Source: Calditrichota bacterium
GTDB lineage: Bacteria > Calditrichota > Calditrichia > RBG-13-44-9
Length of the DNA stretch: 5,737 bases
NCBI GenBank assembly: GCA_024276455.1
Contig: JAJRXE010000004.1
Span: forward strand, 1 to 5,737
Reading direction: 5' to 3'
The position numbers were made by a program, and so were the translations under genes. This document shows, in pieces, positions 1 through 5,737 of the stretch. The notes below the pieces were generated by a model. It had not been told where the DNA came from. It did not search any database and saw nothing but the letters and a program-made list of their open reading frames with translations. The first letter of the stretch is position 1; every line of letters begins with the position of its first letter.

Positions 1-1812
1 AACATTCTGGTGTTTGTCCGTGGGGGCGCCCCCAACCGGGAGGGAGAGCACCCCAACCCCACCAGCAATCCGGCCGGGGCGGAGCAGGCGGTCTGGGCAG
101 TACGAATAGCGGAAGGCAAACCCTGGAAACTCGGGCCGGGAAGCCAACCAACCGTTTCTCCGCTGGGCGATCTGGTGGCCTTCGTGCACAAGGGAAAGAT
201 TTACCAAGCCCGGATCGACAGCGCCAACAGCGCCCGCCTTTTATTCCACGCGCGGGGTAGAAACTCCCACCCGGTCTGGTCGCCGGACGGTTCCCGGCTG
301 GCCTTCGTGAGTTCCCGGGAGGACCACAGTTTCATTGGCGTGTACCACTTCGCCACGCGCACCATTACCTGGATGGCTCCCTCGGTGGATCGCGATCGGC
401 ATCCGGTCTGGTCACCGGACGGAAAGCAGCTCGCCTTCATCCGCCTTCCGGGAGCTACCAGCGAGCCACCGCCCCACTGGGACTGTCCGACTCCCTTTGG
501 CATCTGGATCGCGGAGGTCGAAACCGGACAGGGGCGACTGCTCTGGTTTTCGCCGGATTCCGGCGGAGGGTACGCCCAGTACTACCCCCGCCATCCGCTA
601 AGGTGGGCGGCCGACAACCGCCTGGTTTTCTACTCCGAGCACGAAGGCTGGATGCACCTCTACTCCCTTTCCCTGGCGACCGGAAAATTGATCGGTTTGA
701 CCCCGGGAAAGTTCGAGGTGGAAGACGCCACCCTCTCGCCGGATGGGAAATGGGTCATTTACAATTCCAACCAGAACGATGTAGATCGCCGGCATTTGTG
801 GCGAGTGTCCGTCACAGGGGACGCTCCCCAATTGCTGACCCCGGGAGCCGGACTGGAATGGAGTCCGGTGGTCACCGCCACGGGGCGTCATCTGGTGTTC
901 CTCTGTTCCAGCGCCCGGCAACCGGCTGCTCCGGCGGTGATGCCTTTCCAGGGAGGCAAATTCCGTCTCCTGGCGCCTGAACTGATTCCGCCTCAATTTC
1001 CTCTGAACCAGTTAATGGAACCCCAACCGGTGGTATTTCGGGCTGCAGACGGTTGGGAAATTCATGGACAACTCTTTCTTCCCCGGGACGCCCAACCCGG
1101 CGACGCTCGACCGGCGGTTATTTTCATGCACGGCGGTCCCATCCGCCAGATGCTACTGGGCTGGCACATGCGCGGTTACTACCACCGTGCCTATGCCCTG
1201 AACCAGTATCTGGCCGCCAAAGGGTACGTGGTGCTGTCAGTAAATTACCGCTGCGGGATTGGCTACGGACGGGCCTTTCGCCAGGCACCGCGGCAGGGTC
1301 CCCGGGGAGCTGCGGAGTACGCCGATATTCTGGCCGCTGCCCGTTTCCTGCAGCAGCGACTGGAGGTGGATCCCCGGCGCATTGGCCTCTGGGGCGGTTC
1401 CTACGGCGGCTACCTCACTGCGCTGGGGCTGGCGCGCAATTCCGACCTATTTGCCGCCGGAGTGGACCTCCACGGCGTTCACGATTGGGCCTTGCGGGCG
1501 AAACGGCGCCACGGGGGCGGTTGGGGCATTTTCGGCGAAGACCTCCTGCGCCTGGCTTACCAATCTTCCCCGGTGGCCAATGTGCCGTTCTGGACCTCCC
1601 CGGTACTGTTCATCCACGGAGACGATGACCGCAACGTGGACTTTATCCAGACCACCGACCTGGTGCAGCGCCTGCGCCGGGAGGGAAAAGCCCCGGTGGA
1701 AGTGCTGGTGCTTCCCGACGAAGTGCACGGATTTCTGCGCCACCGGAGCTGGTTACGGGCTTATCAGGCGGCGGCCGATTTCTTCGACCGCTATTTAAAA
1801 GCGCGGAAATAA
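1..1812 (+). CDS. S9-family (prolyl oligopeptidase-like) serine peptidase, 5' end outside window
   Basis: The reading frame is open from the first base, so the N-terminus is missing and 603 codons are visible; the GTG at 10 lies inside conserved propeller sequence and is not the start. Residues 1 to about 335 (counted from the window edge) form a beta-propeller with PD40/WD40-like blades, seen as HPVWSPDGSRLAF at 90-102, HPVWSPDGKQLAF at 134-146 and a further SPDGKW blade near 250. From about 343 an alpha/beta-hydrolase domain follows: HGGP at 377-380, nucleophile elbow GGSYGG with Ser467, Asp543 in HGDDDRNV, and His576 in DEVHGF, a complete Ser-Asp-His triad. The S9 family cleaves short peptides, often after proline or from the N-terminus. 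I see no Glu-Glu motif of true DPP-IV enzymes, so substrate is unassigned and an acylaminoacyl-peptidase-like member is possible. Export cannot be judged without the N-terminus. A TAA stop ends it; the next gene starts 66 nt downstream on the same strand. Confidence 0.93.
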   Translation, partial: NILVFVRGGAPNREGEHPNPTSNPAGAEQAVWAVRIAEGKPWKLGPGSQPTVSPLGDLVAFVHKGKIYQARIDSANSARLLFHARGRNSHPVWSPDGSRLAFVSSREDHSFIGVYHFATRTITWMAPSVDRDRHPVWSPDGKQLAFIRLPGATSEPPPHWDCPTPFGIWIAEVETGQGRLLWFSPDSGGGYAQYYPRHPLRWAADNRLVFYSEHEGWMHLYSLSLATGKLIGLTPGKFEVEDATLSPDGKWVIYNSNQNDVDRRHLWRVSVTGDAPQLLTPGAGLEWSPVVTATGRHLVFLCSSARQPAAPAVMPFQGGKFRLLAPELIPPQFPLNQLMEPQPVVFRAADGWEIHGQLFLPRDAQPGDARPAVIFMHGGPIRQMLLGWHMRGYYHRAYALNQYLAAKGYVVLSVNYRCGIGYGRAFRQAPRQGPRGAAEYADILAAARFLQQRLEVDPRRIGLWGGSYGGYLTALGLARNSDLFAAGVDLHGVHDWALRAKRRHGGGWGIFGEDLLRLAYQSSPVANVPFWTSPVLFIHGDDDRNVDFIQTTDLVQRLRREGKAPVEVLVLPDEVHGFLRHRSWLRAYQAAADFFDRYLKARK

Positions 1813-1866
1813 GGAGACAAACAACCGCTTCAAACAAAACACCTCTTTTTCGAATCCAAATTTGTC

Positions 1867-1872
1867 AGGAGG
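1867..1872 (+). promoter_or_regulatory. Ribosome binding site of the exported serine hydrolase
   Basis: AGGAGG lies six nucleotides before the ATG at 1879. This fixes the start, and the protein beginning there opens directly with a good signal peptide. The rest of the 1813-1878 gap shows no hairpin with a T-tract, so read-through from the S9 peptidase gene is plausible. I could not recognise a promoter in it. Confidence 0.85.
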
Positions 1873-1878
1873 TTAACC

Positions 1879-3978
1879 ATGAAAGGCTTTTTGAAATCCA
1901 GAATCACCTTTCTCATCCTGGGGATGCTCTGGTTGCTCCCCGGCCTGCTTTGCGCCCAGAGCATTCAGATGACGCCCCAGCTGGAGAGGCAACTGGACAC
2001 CTTTGTCTCGAATCAGATGAAAGTCGATCGAATCCCGGGATTGTCCATCGGTTTTTACCAGGGGAAAAATTTCTGGGCGAACGGTTACGGATTTGCCGAC
2101 CTGGAAAATCGCACTCCCGCCCGGGCCAATTCCGCTTACCGGCTGGCTTCCAACACCAAATCAATGACCGCGGTGGCCATTTTGCAGCTCGCCGAGCAGG
2201 GTAAACTGAAGCTGGACGATCAGGTGCAGAAGTACGTGCCGTATTTCCCCTGGAAACACTGGCCGGTAACCATTCGCCAACTGCTGGGGCACCTGGGCGG
2301 CATCAGCCACTACAAAGATTACGATCTGGAGGGGCACATTAAGGAACACAAGTACACCCGGGATGCCATTGCCATTTTCGCCCCCTTCGATCTGGTGGCC
2401 GAACCGCAAACGCGCTTCCAGTACAGCAGTTACGGCTACAACCTGTTGGGAGCGGTGATTGAAGGGGCGGCCAAAACGTCCTACGCCGATTACCTGACCA
2501 AACACCTCTGGATTCCCCTGGGCATGAAGGACACCCGCATGGACGATCCCCTGGAGCTGATTCCCAATCGGGTGCGGGGATACCAGCTGGTATTTGGGGA
2601 GCTGAAGAATTCCGAGTTTGTGGACATCAGCAGCCGCTTTGCCGCCGGGGGCACCCGCTCCACCGTCCCCGATTTATTGAAATACGCCGAAGGGCTCGCC
2701 AACGACCGGGTGCTCTCGCGCCGGAGCCGGGACGAAATGGAAACCTCCCTGGTTCTGCAGGACGGCCATTTCACCGATTACGGAATGGGCTGGGTCATTC
2801 AACCGGTGAACGGACATTTCATGGCCTACCACACCGGCGGCCAACCGGAAACCCGCACCCTGCTGATTCGCTTCCCCACCATGAATTTCGCCATTGCCCT
2901 GGCCTACAATCTGGAAGGTGGAAATCTGCGTCTTTTCGGTCGGCGTTTTTACCAGCTCCTCACGGACGAAGCCTGGAATGTAGCGCTGTACACCGGCAAC
3001 CGGTACGACGAGCAGCTTTACCGGGCCCTCTGGGAAAGTTTCAATTACGGGATGGCCGAGTTCGATCGTTTCGGGAAGCGGAAACTGCAGGAAAACGCGA
3101 AAGTTCAGCAGGCGTTCGCCTACTTCAATCGGGTGGTGAATCGCGATTCCCTGGAAAAGGATTTCAAGCGGTTCTCGAAAGCGCTTCGCGATGGCCGCCA
3201 TCCGGTGGCCGCGGAAGCGTTTGTCCGGGTCGGCGCTTTCATGACCCAACAGCTGCTGAAAAGCAGGGGGACGAGTGGACTGGACATCTACCACAAGAAC
3301 GGCGCCCTGCCCTTTTTCTGGGACTACATTTCCCTTTACCGTTCCGATCCCTCTTTTCCGGAAGAATACCGCTTTACACCCGCGATTGAAAAAATGGTGG
3401 AAAAATGGAGTAAGGAATGGGAAGAAATCTGGACGCCCGAACTGCGCCGCCTTCACATTGCCGTGTACAACCATCCCGACGCCATCTTGACCCGATTGAA
3501 AAAGCAGTTTGCCGGTTCAACCATCTACCCGTATTACAGCAGTGACTTCGCCCGGGTCATCCAGGACCTGTTGAAAGAGAAACAAACCTTCCGGGCGCTC
3601 AAAATCGGGCAGGAGCTGGCTCAACTTTACCCGCAGCAGGCGCTTCCCCAAGTGCTTCTGGCGCTCTGTCACACCATGCAGGGCGATTCCGTGCAGGCAC
3701 TGGCGGCATTACAGGAAGCCCGGAAAGCCGCATTGGGTAAAAAAGAATCCCGGGCCTCCGGCTTAAATCGTCAGGCGCGCTGGCTGTTCAACTGGAATTT
3801 TCTCGCAGAAGCGGAATCGTTTCTCCGGACGGCTTTAAAAGTGTTCCCTGACAATGGAACCCTCTGGGACACTCTGGGCGAAATCCATCTGGAACGGAGC
3901 CGGCGGGCGTTCAAAAAGGCGCTACGCTACAACCCCACCCGGGAACATCCCTGGAAAATGCTGAAAAAAATCGATTGA
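1879..3978 (+). CDS. Exported beta-lactamase-fold serine hydrolase with C-terminal TPR-like extension
   Basis: This is a 699-residue protein. Residues 1-26 are a Sec signal peptide: basic start MKGFLK, hydrophobic core, likely cleavage after LLCA. Cys25 is not in a proper lipobox, so a lipoprotein is unlikely. Residues about 35-365 are a beta-lactamase/class C serine hydrolase domain (Pfam Beta-lactamase). It has the SxxK motif SNTK with Ser91 and Lys94, the tyrosine motif YSSYGYNLLG with Tyr182, and HTGG at 318-321 in the place of KTG, as in R61-type DD-peptidases. The family includes DD-peptidases, esterases, D-aminopeptidases and beta-lactamases; these motifs do not decide among them. Single-domain members are usually 330-400 residues, so this one is nearly double. 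Residues about 370-560 match nothing I recognise and look mostly helical. Residues about 571-686 resemble three TPR units, for example a helix pair at 628-657 followed by a short unit at 663-686. The product is probably periplasmic or surface-exposed. No antibiotic resistance role should be assumed. It follows the S9 peptidase gene by 66 nt and may share its transcript. Confidence 0.93.
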   Translation: MKGFLKSRITFLILGMLWLLPGLLCAQSIQMTPQLERQLDTFVSNQMKVDRIPGLSIGFYQGKNFWANGYGFADLENRTPARANSAYRLASNTKSMTAVAILQLAEQGKLKLDDQVQKYVPYFPWKHWPVTIRQLLGHLGGISHYKDYDLEGHIKEHKYTRDAIAIFAPFDLVAEPQTRFQYSSYGYNLLGAVIEGAAKTSYADYLTKHLWIPLGMKDTRMDDPLELIPNRVRGYQLVFGELKNSEFVDISSRFAAGGTRSTVPDLLKYAEGLANDRVLSRRSRDEMETSLVLQDGHFTDYGMGWVIQPVNGHFMAYHTGGQPETRTLLIRFPTMNFAIALAYNLEGGNLRLFGRRFYQLLTDEAWNVALYTGNRYDEQLYRALWESFNYGMAEFDRFGKRKLQENAKVQQAFAYFNRVVNRDSLEKDFKRFSKALRDGRHPVAAEAFVRVGAFMTQQLLKSRGTSGLDIYHKNGALPFFWDYISLYRSDPSFPEEYRFTPAIEKMVEKWSKEWEEIWTPELRRLHIAVYNHPDAILTRLKKQFAGSTIYPYYSSDFARVIQDLLKEKQTFRALKIGQELAQLYPQQALPQVLLALCHTMQGDSVQALAALQEARKAALGKKESRASGLNRQARWLFNWNFLAEAESFLRTALKVFPDNGTLWDTLGEIHLERSRRAFKKALRYNPTREHPWKMLKKID

Positions 3979-4032
3979 TTTCATCCATTGGGCGTATTAA
4001 AACCTGAACCAAACAAATCGCAAATATTTAGG

Positions 4033-4059
4033 TAGGCGCAGGCTTCATGCCTGCGACTA
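4033..4059. repeat. Palindromic intergenic repeat, copy 1
   Basis: The core CGCAGGCTTCATGCCTGCG at 4037-4055 is a perfect 7-bp stem with a 5-nt loop. Beyond one G/A mismatch, three more pairs (TAG/CTA) extend the stem to 4033-4059. This is the best-preserved copy and serves as reference for copies 2 and 3. Confidence 0.75.
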
Positions 4060-4065
4060 TTTCAA

Positions 4066-4084
4066 CGCCGGCTTAATACCTGCA
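4066..4084. repeat. Palindromic intergenic repeat, copy 2 (degenerate)
   Basis: CGCCGGCTTAATACCTGCA matches the 19-nt core of copy 1 at 15 of 19 positions in direct orientation, starting 29 nt downstream of it. Two of the differences break stem pairs, so this copy would fold poorly. It looks like a decayed copy rather than an independently selected hairpin. Confidence 0.6.
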
Positions 4085-4100
4085 TCAAAATCAGAGGCGG

Positions 4101-4119
4101 CGCGGGCATAAAGCCCACG
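4101..4119. repeat. Palindromic intergenic repeat, copy 3
   Basis: CGCGGGCATAAAGCCCACG matches copy 1 at 13 of 19 positions, with the same 7-nt arms and 5-nt loop. The arms pair apart from one internal C/A mismatch. The loop and several arm bases differ from copy 1 while pairing is largely kept, as expected if the fold is maintained. Confidence 0.55.
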
Positions 4120-4126
4120 GCTTCCG

Positions 4127-4146
4127 AAAAAAATTGTTTAATTTTT
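4127..4146. terminator. AT-only inverted repeat at the convergent junction, weak terminator candidate
   Basis: AAAAATT at 4129-4135 and AATTTTT at 4140-4146 are perfect inverted arms around a GTTT loop. A run of seven A (4127-4133), read as T on the minus strand, could serve as a U-tract for fumC transcripts; T5 at 4142-4146 could serve the plus strand. The stem has no GC pairs and the U-tract lies inside it, so this is not a canonical intrinsic terminator. It is listed because no better candidate exists between the two converging genes. Confidence 0.25.
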
Positions 4147-4167
4147 GAATTCCCAACGCTACAATCG

Positions 4168-4195
4168 GGGCGGACAGGAAACGGCCTGTCCACCT
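4168..4195. repeat. Hairpin element, possibly a related repeat
   Basis: GGACAGG at 4172-4178 and CCTGTCC at 4185-4191 make a perfect 7-bp stem with a 6-nt loop. As in copy 1, the next position outward is mismatched (C/A) and pairing then resumes for two or three bases. The arm sequence differs from copies 1-3, so kinship rests on architecture only. Lying about 70 nt past the fumC stop, it could also block transcripts or protect mRNA 3' ends, but no T-tract follows it directly on either strand. Confidence 0.5.
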
Positions 4196-4261
4196 TCCGG
4201 TTCACCACAAGGTCCTGTTTCTTTTTCCCCTTTTCCAATCGTGTCGGAGAATCCGGCAAGA

Positions 4262-5647
4262 TTAATCTTCCGGCTGAATCATTTTTTCCGGCCGCACCCA
4301 CTGGTCAAATTGCTCAGCGGTAAAGTAACCCGATTCCACAGCGGCTTCGCGCAGCGTTTTACCTTCTCGCCAGGCTTTCAGGGCAATTTCGGCCGCCCGG
4401 TCGTAGCCGATCTGAGGGTTCAGGGCAGTCACCAGCATGAGCGAATTCTCCAGATGACGCCGAATGTTGGGAAGATTTGGTTCAATACCCTCCACCGCCT
4501 TTTCCCGGAAAGAGCGGCAAGCATCGCCCAGCAGGCGAATCGACTGGAGAAGATTGTAAACCAGTACCGGCTTAAACACATTTAACTCGAAATCGCCCCG
4601 GGAACCGGCCAGGGCAATGGTGACATCGTTACCGAAGACCTGACAGGCCACCTGCATGACCATTTCGCACTGGGTGGGATTGATTTTGCCCGGCATAATA
4701 GAGCTGCCCGGTTCGTTAGCCGGTAAAATAATTTCCCCCAGTCCGGCCCGCGGGCCACTGGCCAGCCAGCGAATATCGTTAGCGATTTTCATCAAGGCGC
4801 CAGCGAGCATTTTCAACGCTCCGGAAAGTTCTACCAGCGCATCATGGGCGGCCAGGGCGGCAAACTTGTTCCGGGCAACTTTAAAGGAGTGGTTGGTAAT
4901 CCGGCTGATCTCTTCCACCATCCGGTCATCGTACCCCTTTTTGGTGTTCAAACCTGTTCCCACCGCGGTGCCGCCGATGGGCAACTCCGAGAGATGCGGA
5001 AAAACATGGGCAATGGTTTCGTGTGCCTGTTCAATCTGAGCGGCGTACCCGGAAAATTCCTGTCCCAAAGTCAACGGGGTAGCATCTTGCAAATGGGTTC
5101 GCCCAACTTTGACAATTTCTTTAAAGGCCCTGGCCTTTGTTTCCAGGGATTTCTGTAAATCAATCAGGGGCTGATGGAGCCGCTCCTTCAGGGTTAGCAC
5201 CGCAGCAACCTGCATAGCGGTGGAAATTGCGTCGTTAGTGGACTGAGACATATTGACATGATCGTTCGGGTGCACCGGCGTTTTGCTGCCGATTTTGCCA
5301 CCCAGCAGTTCATTCGCCCGATTGGCAATTACCTCGTTCATATTCATGTTGAACTGAGTGCCACTCCCGCTCTGCCAGATCACCAACGGGAAATGCGCGT
5401 CCAACTTACCGGCAATCACCTCATCGGCCGCTTTTTCAATCGCTTCCGCCAGACGGGGCTCCAACAGCCCCAAAGACCGGTTCACCCTGGCGGCGGCTTT
5501 CTTAATCATCCCAAAAGCCCGAATAAACTCATCTGGGAACCGTTCCGTGCCGATTTTAAAATTTTCTATTGTCCGTTGGGTCTGAGCACCGTAATAACGG
5601 TCTTCCGGTACCTTCACCGTACCCAGGGCGTCTTTTTCCTGGCGCAT
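4262..5647 (-). CDS. fumC: Class II fumarate hydratase (fumarase C)
   Basis: This complete gene encodes 461 residues, close to the 467 of E. coli FumC. It interconverts fumarate and L-malate in the cytoplasm as part of the TCA cycle; the class is iron-independent and tetrameric. Conserved blocks in order are GSGTQFNMNMNEV at 94-106, HPNDHVNMSQSTNDA at 126-140, GRTHLQDATP at 182-191 with the catalytic-region His185 (E. coli His188), and the superfamily signature GSSIMPGKIN at 314-323 with Ser315 and Lys321 (E. coli Ser318 and Lys324). The constant offset of three residues argues for an intact active site. GSGTQ rather than the aspartase-type GAGTS favours fumarase over aspartase. I start at the ATG at 5647 because AGGAGG sits seven nucleotides upstream and the protein then opens as fumarases do; an in-frame TTG at 5722 would add 25 unlikely residues. 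The gene converges on the serine hydrolase. Confidence 0.97.
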   Translation of the reverse strand: MRQEKDALGTVKVPEDRYYGAQTQRTIENFKIGTERFPDEFIRAFGMIKKAAARVNRSLGLLEPRLAEAIEKAADEVIAGKLDAHFPLVIWQSGSGTQFNMNMNEVIANRANELLGGKIGSKTPVHPNDHVNMSQSTNDAISTAMQVAAVLTLKERLHQPLIDLQKSLETKARAFKEIVKVGRTHLQDATPLTLGQEFSGYAAQIEQAHETIAHVFPHLSELPIGGTAVGTGLNTKKGYDDRMVEEISRITNHSFKVARNKFAALAAHDALVELSGALKMLAGALMKIANDIRWLASGPRAGLGEIILPANEPGSSIMPGKINPTQCEMVMQVACQVFGNDVTIALAGSRGDFELNVFKPVLVYNLLQSIRLLGDACRSFREKAVEGIEPNLPNIRRHLENSLMLVTALNPQIGYDRAAEIALKAWREGKTLREAAVESGYFTAEQFDQWVRPEKMIQPED

Positions 5648-5654
5648 TGATTTT

Positions 5655-5660
5655 CCTCCT
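5655..5660 (-). promoter_or_regulatory. Ribosome binding site of fumC
   Basis: On the minus strand AGGAGG precedes the fumC ATG by seven nucleotides and decides the start. Its first two bases are also the last two of a TAG stop codon (5659-5661) of the possible leader ORF upstream, an arrangement typical of translational coupling. Confidence 0.85.
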
Positions 5661-5700
5661 AAATAACAATTACCTTTTGTTTTGAATCGAAGGAGATCAC
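5659..5700 (-). CDS. Possible 13-residue leader peptide upstream of fumC
   Basis: On the minus strand a GTG at 5700 follows AGGAGG (5708-5713) with a seven-nucleotide spacer, identical to the fumC spacing. It opens a 13-codon frame reading MISFDSKQKVIVI that ends in TAG at 5659-5661, inside the fumC ribosome binding site. The frame differs from fumC, so it is not an N-terminal extension. There is no run of one amino acid's codons as in classic attenuators. Chance is a real alternative: such a short frame carries no coding statistics, and the evidence is only the strong ribosome binding site and the position of the stop. Confidence 0.3.
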   Translation of the reverse strand: MISFDSKQKVIVI

Positions 5701-5718
5701 CGTTATTCCTCCTGATTC
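5684..5718 (-). promoter_or_regulatory. Leader hairpin enclosing the upstream AGGAGG
   Basis: In the minus-strand transcript GAATCAGGAG (5718-5709) can pair with CTCCT (5695-5691) and, after a two-nucleotide bulge TC, with GATTC (5688-5684). This gives ten Watson-Crick pairs around a 13-nt loop that holds the GTG at 5700. The upstream AGGAGG would be largely buried. The CTCCT strand could instead pair with the fumC AGGAGG about 30 nt further on, so the two ribosome binding sites compete for one anti-Shine-Dalgarno segment. No T-run follows, so it is not a terminator. No promoter could be identified in the short upstream sequence available. Confidence 0.4.
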
Positions 5719-5737
5719 TCAACCGATCGTTAAACCC

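Larger units (their letters stand above)
3979..4261. other. Convergent intergenic junction carrying small hairpin repeats
   Basis: These 283 nt lie between the stop of the serine hydrolase (+) and the stop of fumC (-). Reading frames crossing the stretch have no ribosome binding site and no recognisable protein content, so I regard it as non-coding. It contains four separate hairpins, between 4033 and 4195, and an AT-only inverted repeat at 4129-4146. The first 54 nt and the last 66 nt show nothing I can name. Confidence 0.7.

Noticed and set aside
2674..3474. A 266-codon open frame antisense to the serine hydrolase.
   Set aside because: It lies wholly inside a well-supported gene on the other strand, shows no recognisable domain, and is explained by GC-rich codon use leaving the opposite frames free of stops.
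4033..4119. A CRISPR array in the junction.
   Set aside because: The repeats are only 19 nt, differ from each other at 4-6 positions and have spacers of about 10-16 nt. No cas gene is present.
4101..4146. An intrinsic terminator made of the copy 3 hairpin followed by the A/T runs.
   Set aside because: On the plus strand the stem is followed by CTTCCG and then A residues, not T; the first T-run comes over 20 nt later. The geometry does not fit an intrinsic terminator.
4062..4301. A 79-codon minus-strand frame across the convergent junction.
   Set aside because: It overlaps the 3' end of fumC, runs through the hairpin repeats, has no ribosome binding site, and its translation resembles no protein.
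4145..4585. A 146-codon plus-strand frame starting in the junction.
   Set aside because: Most of it is antisense to fumC, its ATG at 4145 falls inside the repeat cluster without a ribosome binding site, and it shows no domain.
5648..5722. A 25-residue N-terminal extension of fumarase from the in-frame TTG at 5722.
   Set aside because: No AGGAGG precedes the TTG, whereas the ATG at 5647 has a perfect one and matches the usual fumarase N-terminus.
5682..5737. A plus-strand frame opening with TTG at 5682 and reading like a signal peptide (basic residues then LFLLIL), running off the right edge.
   Set aside because: There is no ribosome binding site before the TTG, only 18 codons are visible, and the sequence is the complement of the leader hairpin. 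It cannot be supported from this window.

Overview
This window reads as ordinary chromosomal DNA of a moderately GC-rich bacterium with consensus AGGAGG ribosome binding sites and a Sec-type secreted enzyme. Taxonomy cannot be fixed from the sequence. The S9 peptidase and beta-lactamase-fold hydrolase pair, plus the small palindromic intergenic repeats, would suit an environmental Gram-negative lineage (for example the Bacteroidota/Calditrichota/KSB1 side of the tree). That is a weak inference, and nothing here is diagnostic.

Layout. Positions 1-1812 (+) hold the 3' part of an S9-family (prolyl oligopeptidase-type) serine peptidase: beta-propeller followed by a complete alpha/beta-hydrolase domain with an intact catalytic triad. 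The gene is cut by the left window edge. After a 66-nt gap with no visible terminator, 1879-3978 (+) encodes a 699-residue exported serine hydrolase of the beta-lactamase/DD-peptidase fold. It carries a long C-terminal extension that ends in TPR-like repeats. Positions 3979-4261 are a non-coding convergent junction holding four short hairpins, three of which are diverged copies of one 19-nt palindrome, and an AT-only inverted repeat. Positions 4262-5647 (-) encode a complete class II fumarase (fumC), facing the first two genes. Its leader, 5648-5737, holds two AGGAGG sites, a possible 13-codon leader ORF, and a hairpin that would bury the upstream AGGAGG.

How the genes fit together. The two plus-strand genes could be co-transcribed and share a role in peptide or ester hydrolysis outside the cytoplasm, although the peptidase N-terminus is not visible. 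Fumarase is a cytoplasmic TCA-cycle enzyme and is probably a separate transcription unit. I found no CRISPR array, tRNA/rRNA, transposase, phage gene or defence system. The parts most worth a second look are the repeat array at 4033-4195 and the fumC leader at 5655-5718. Neither amounts to proof of a new system.
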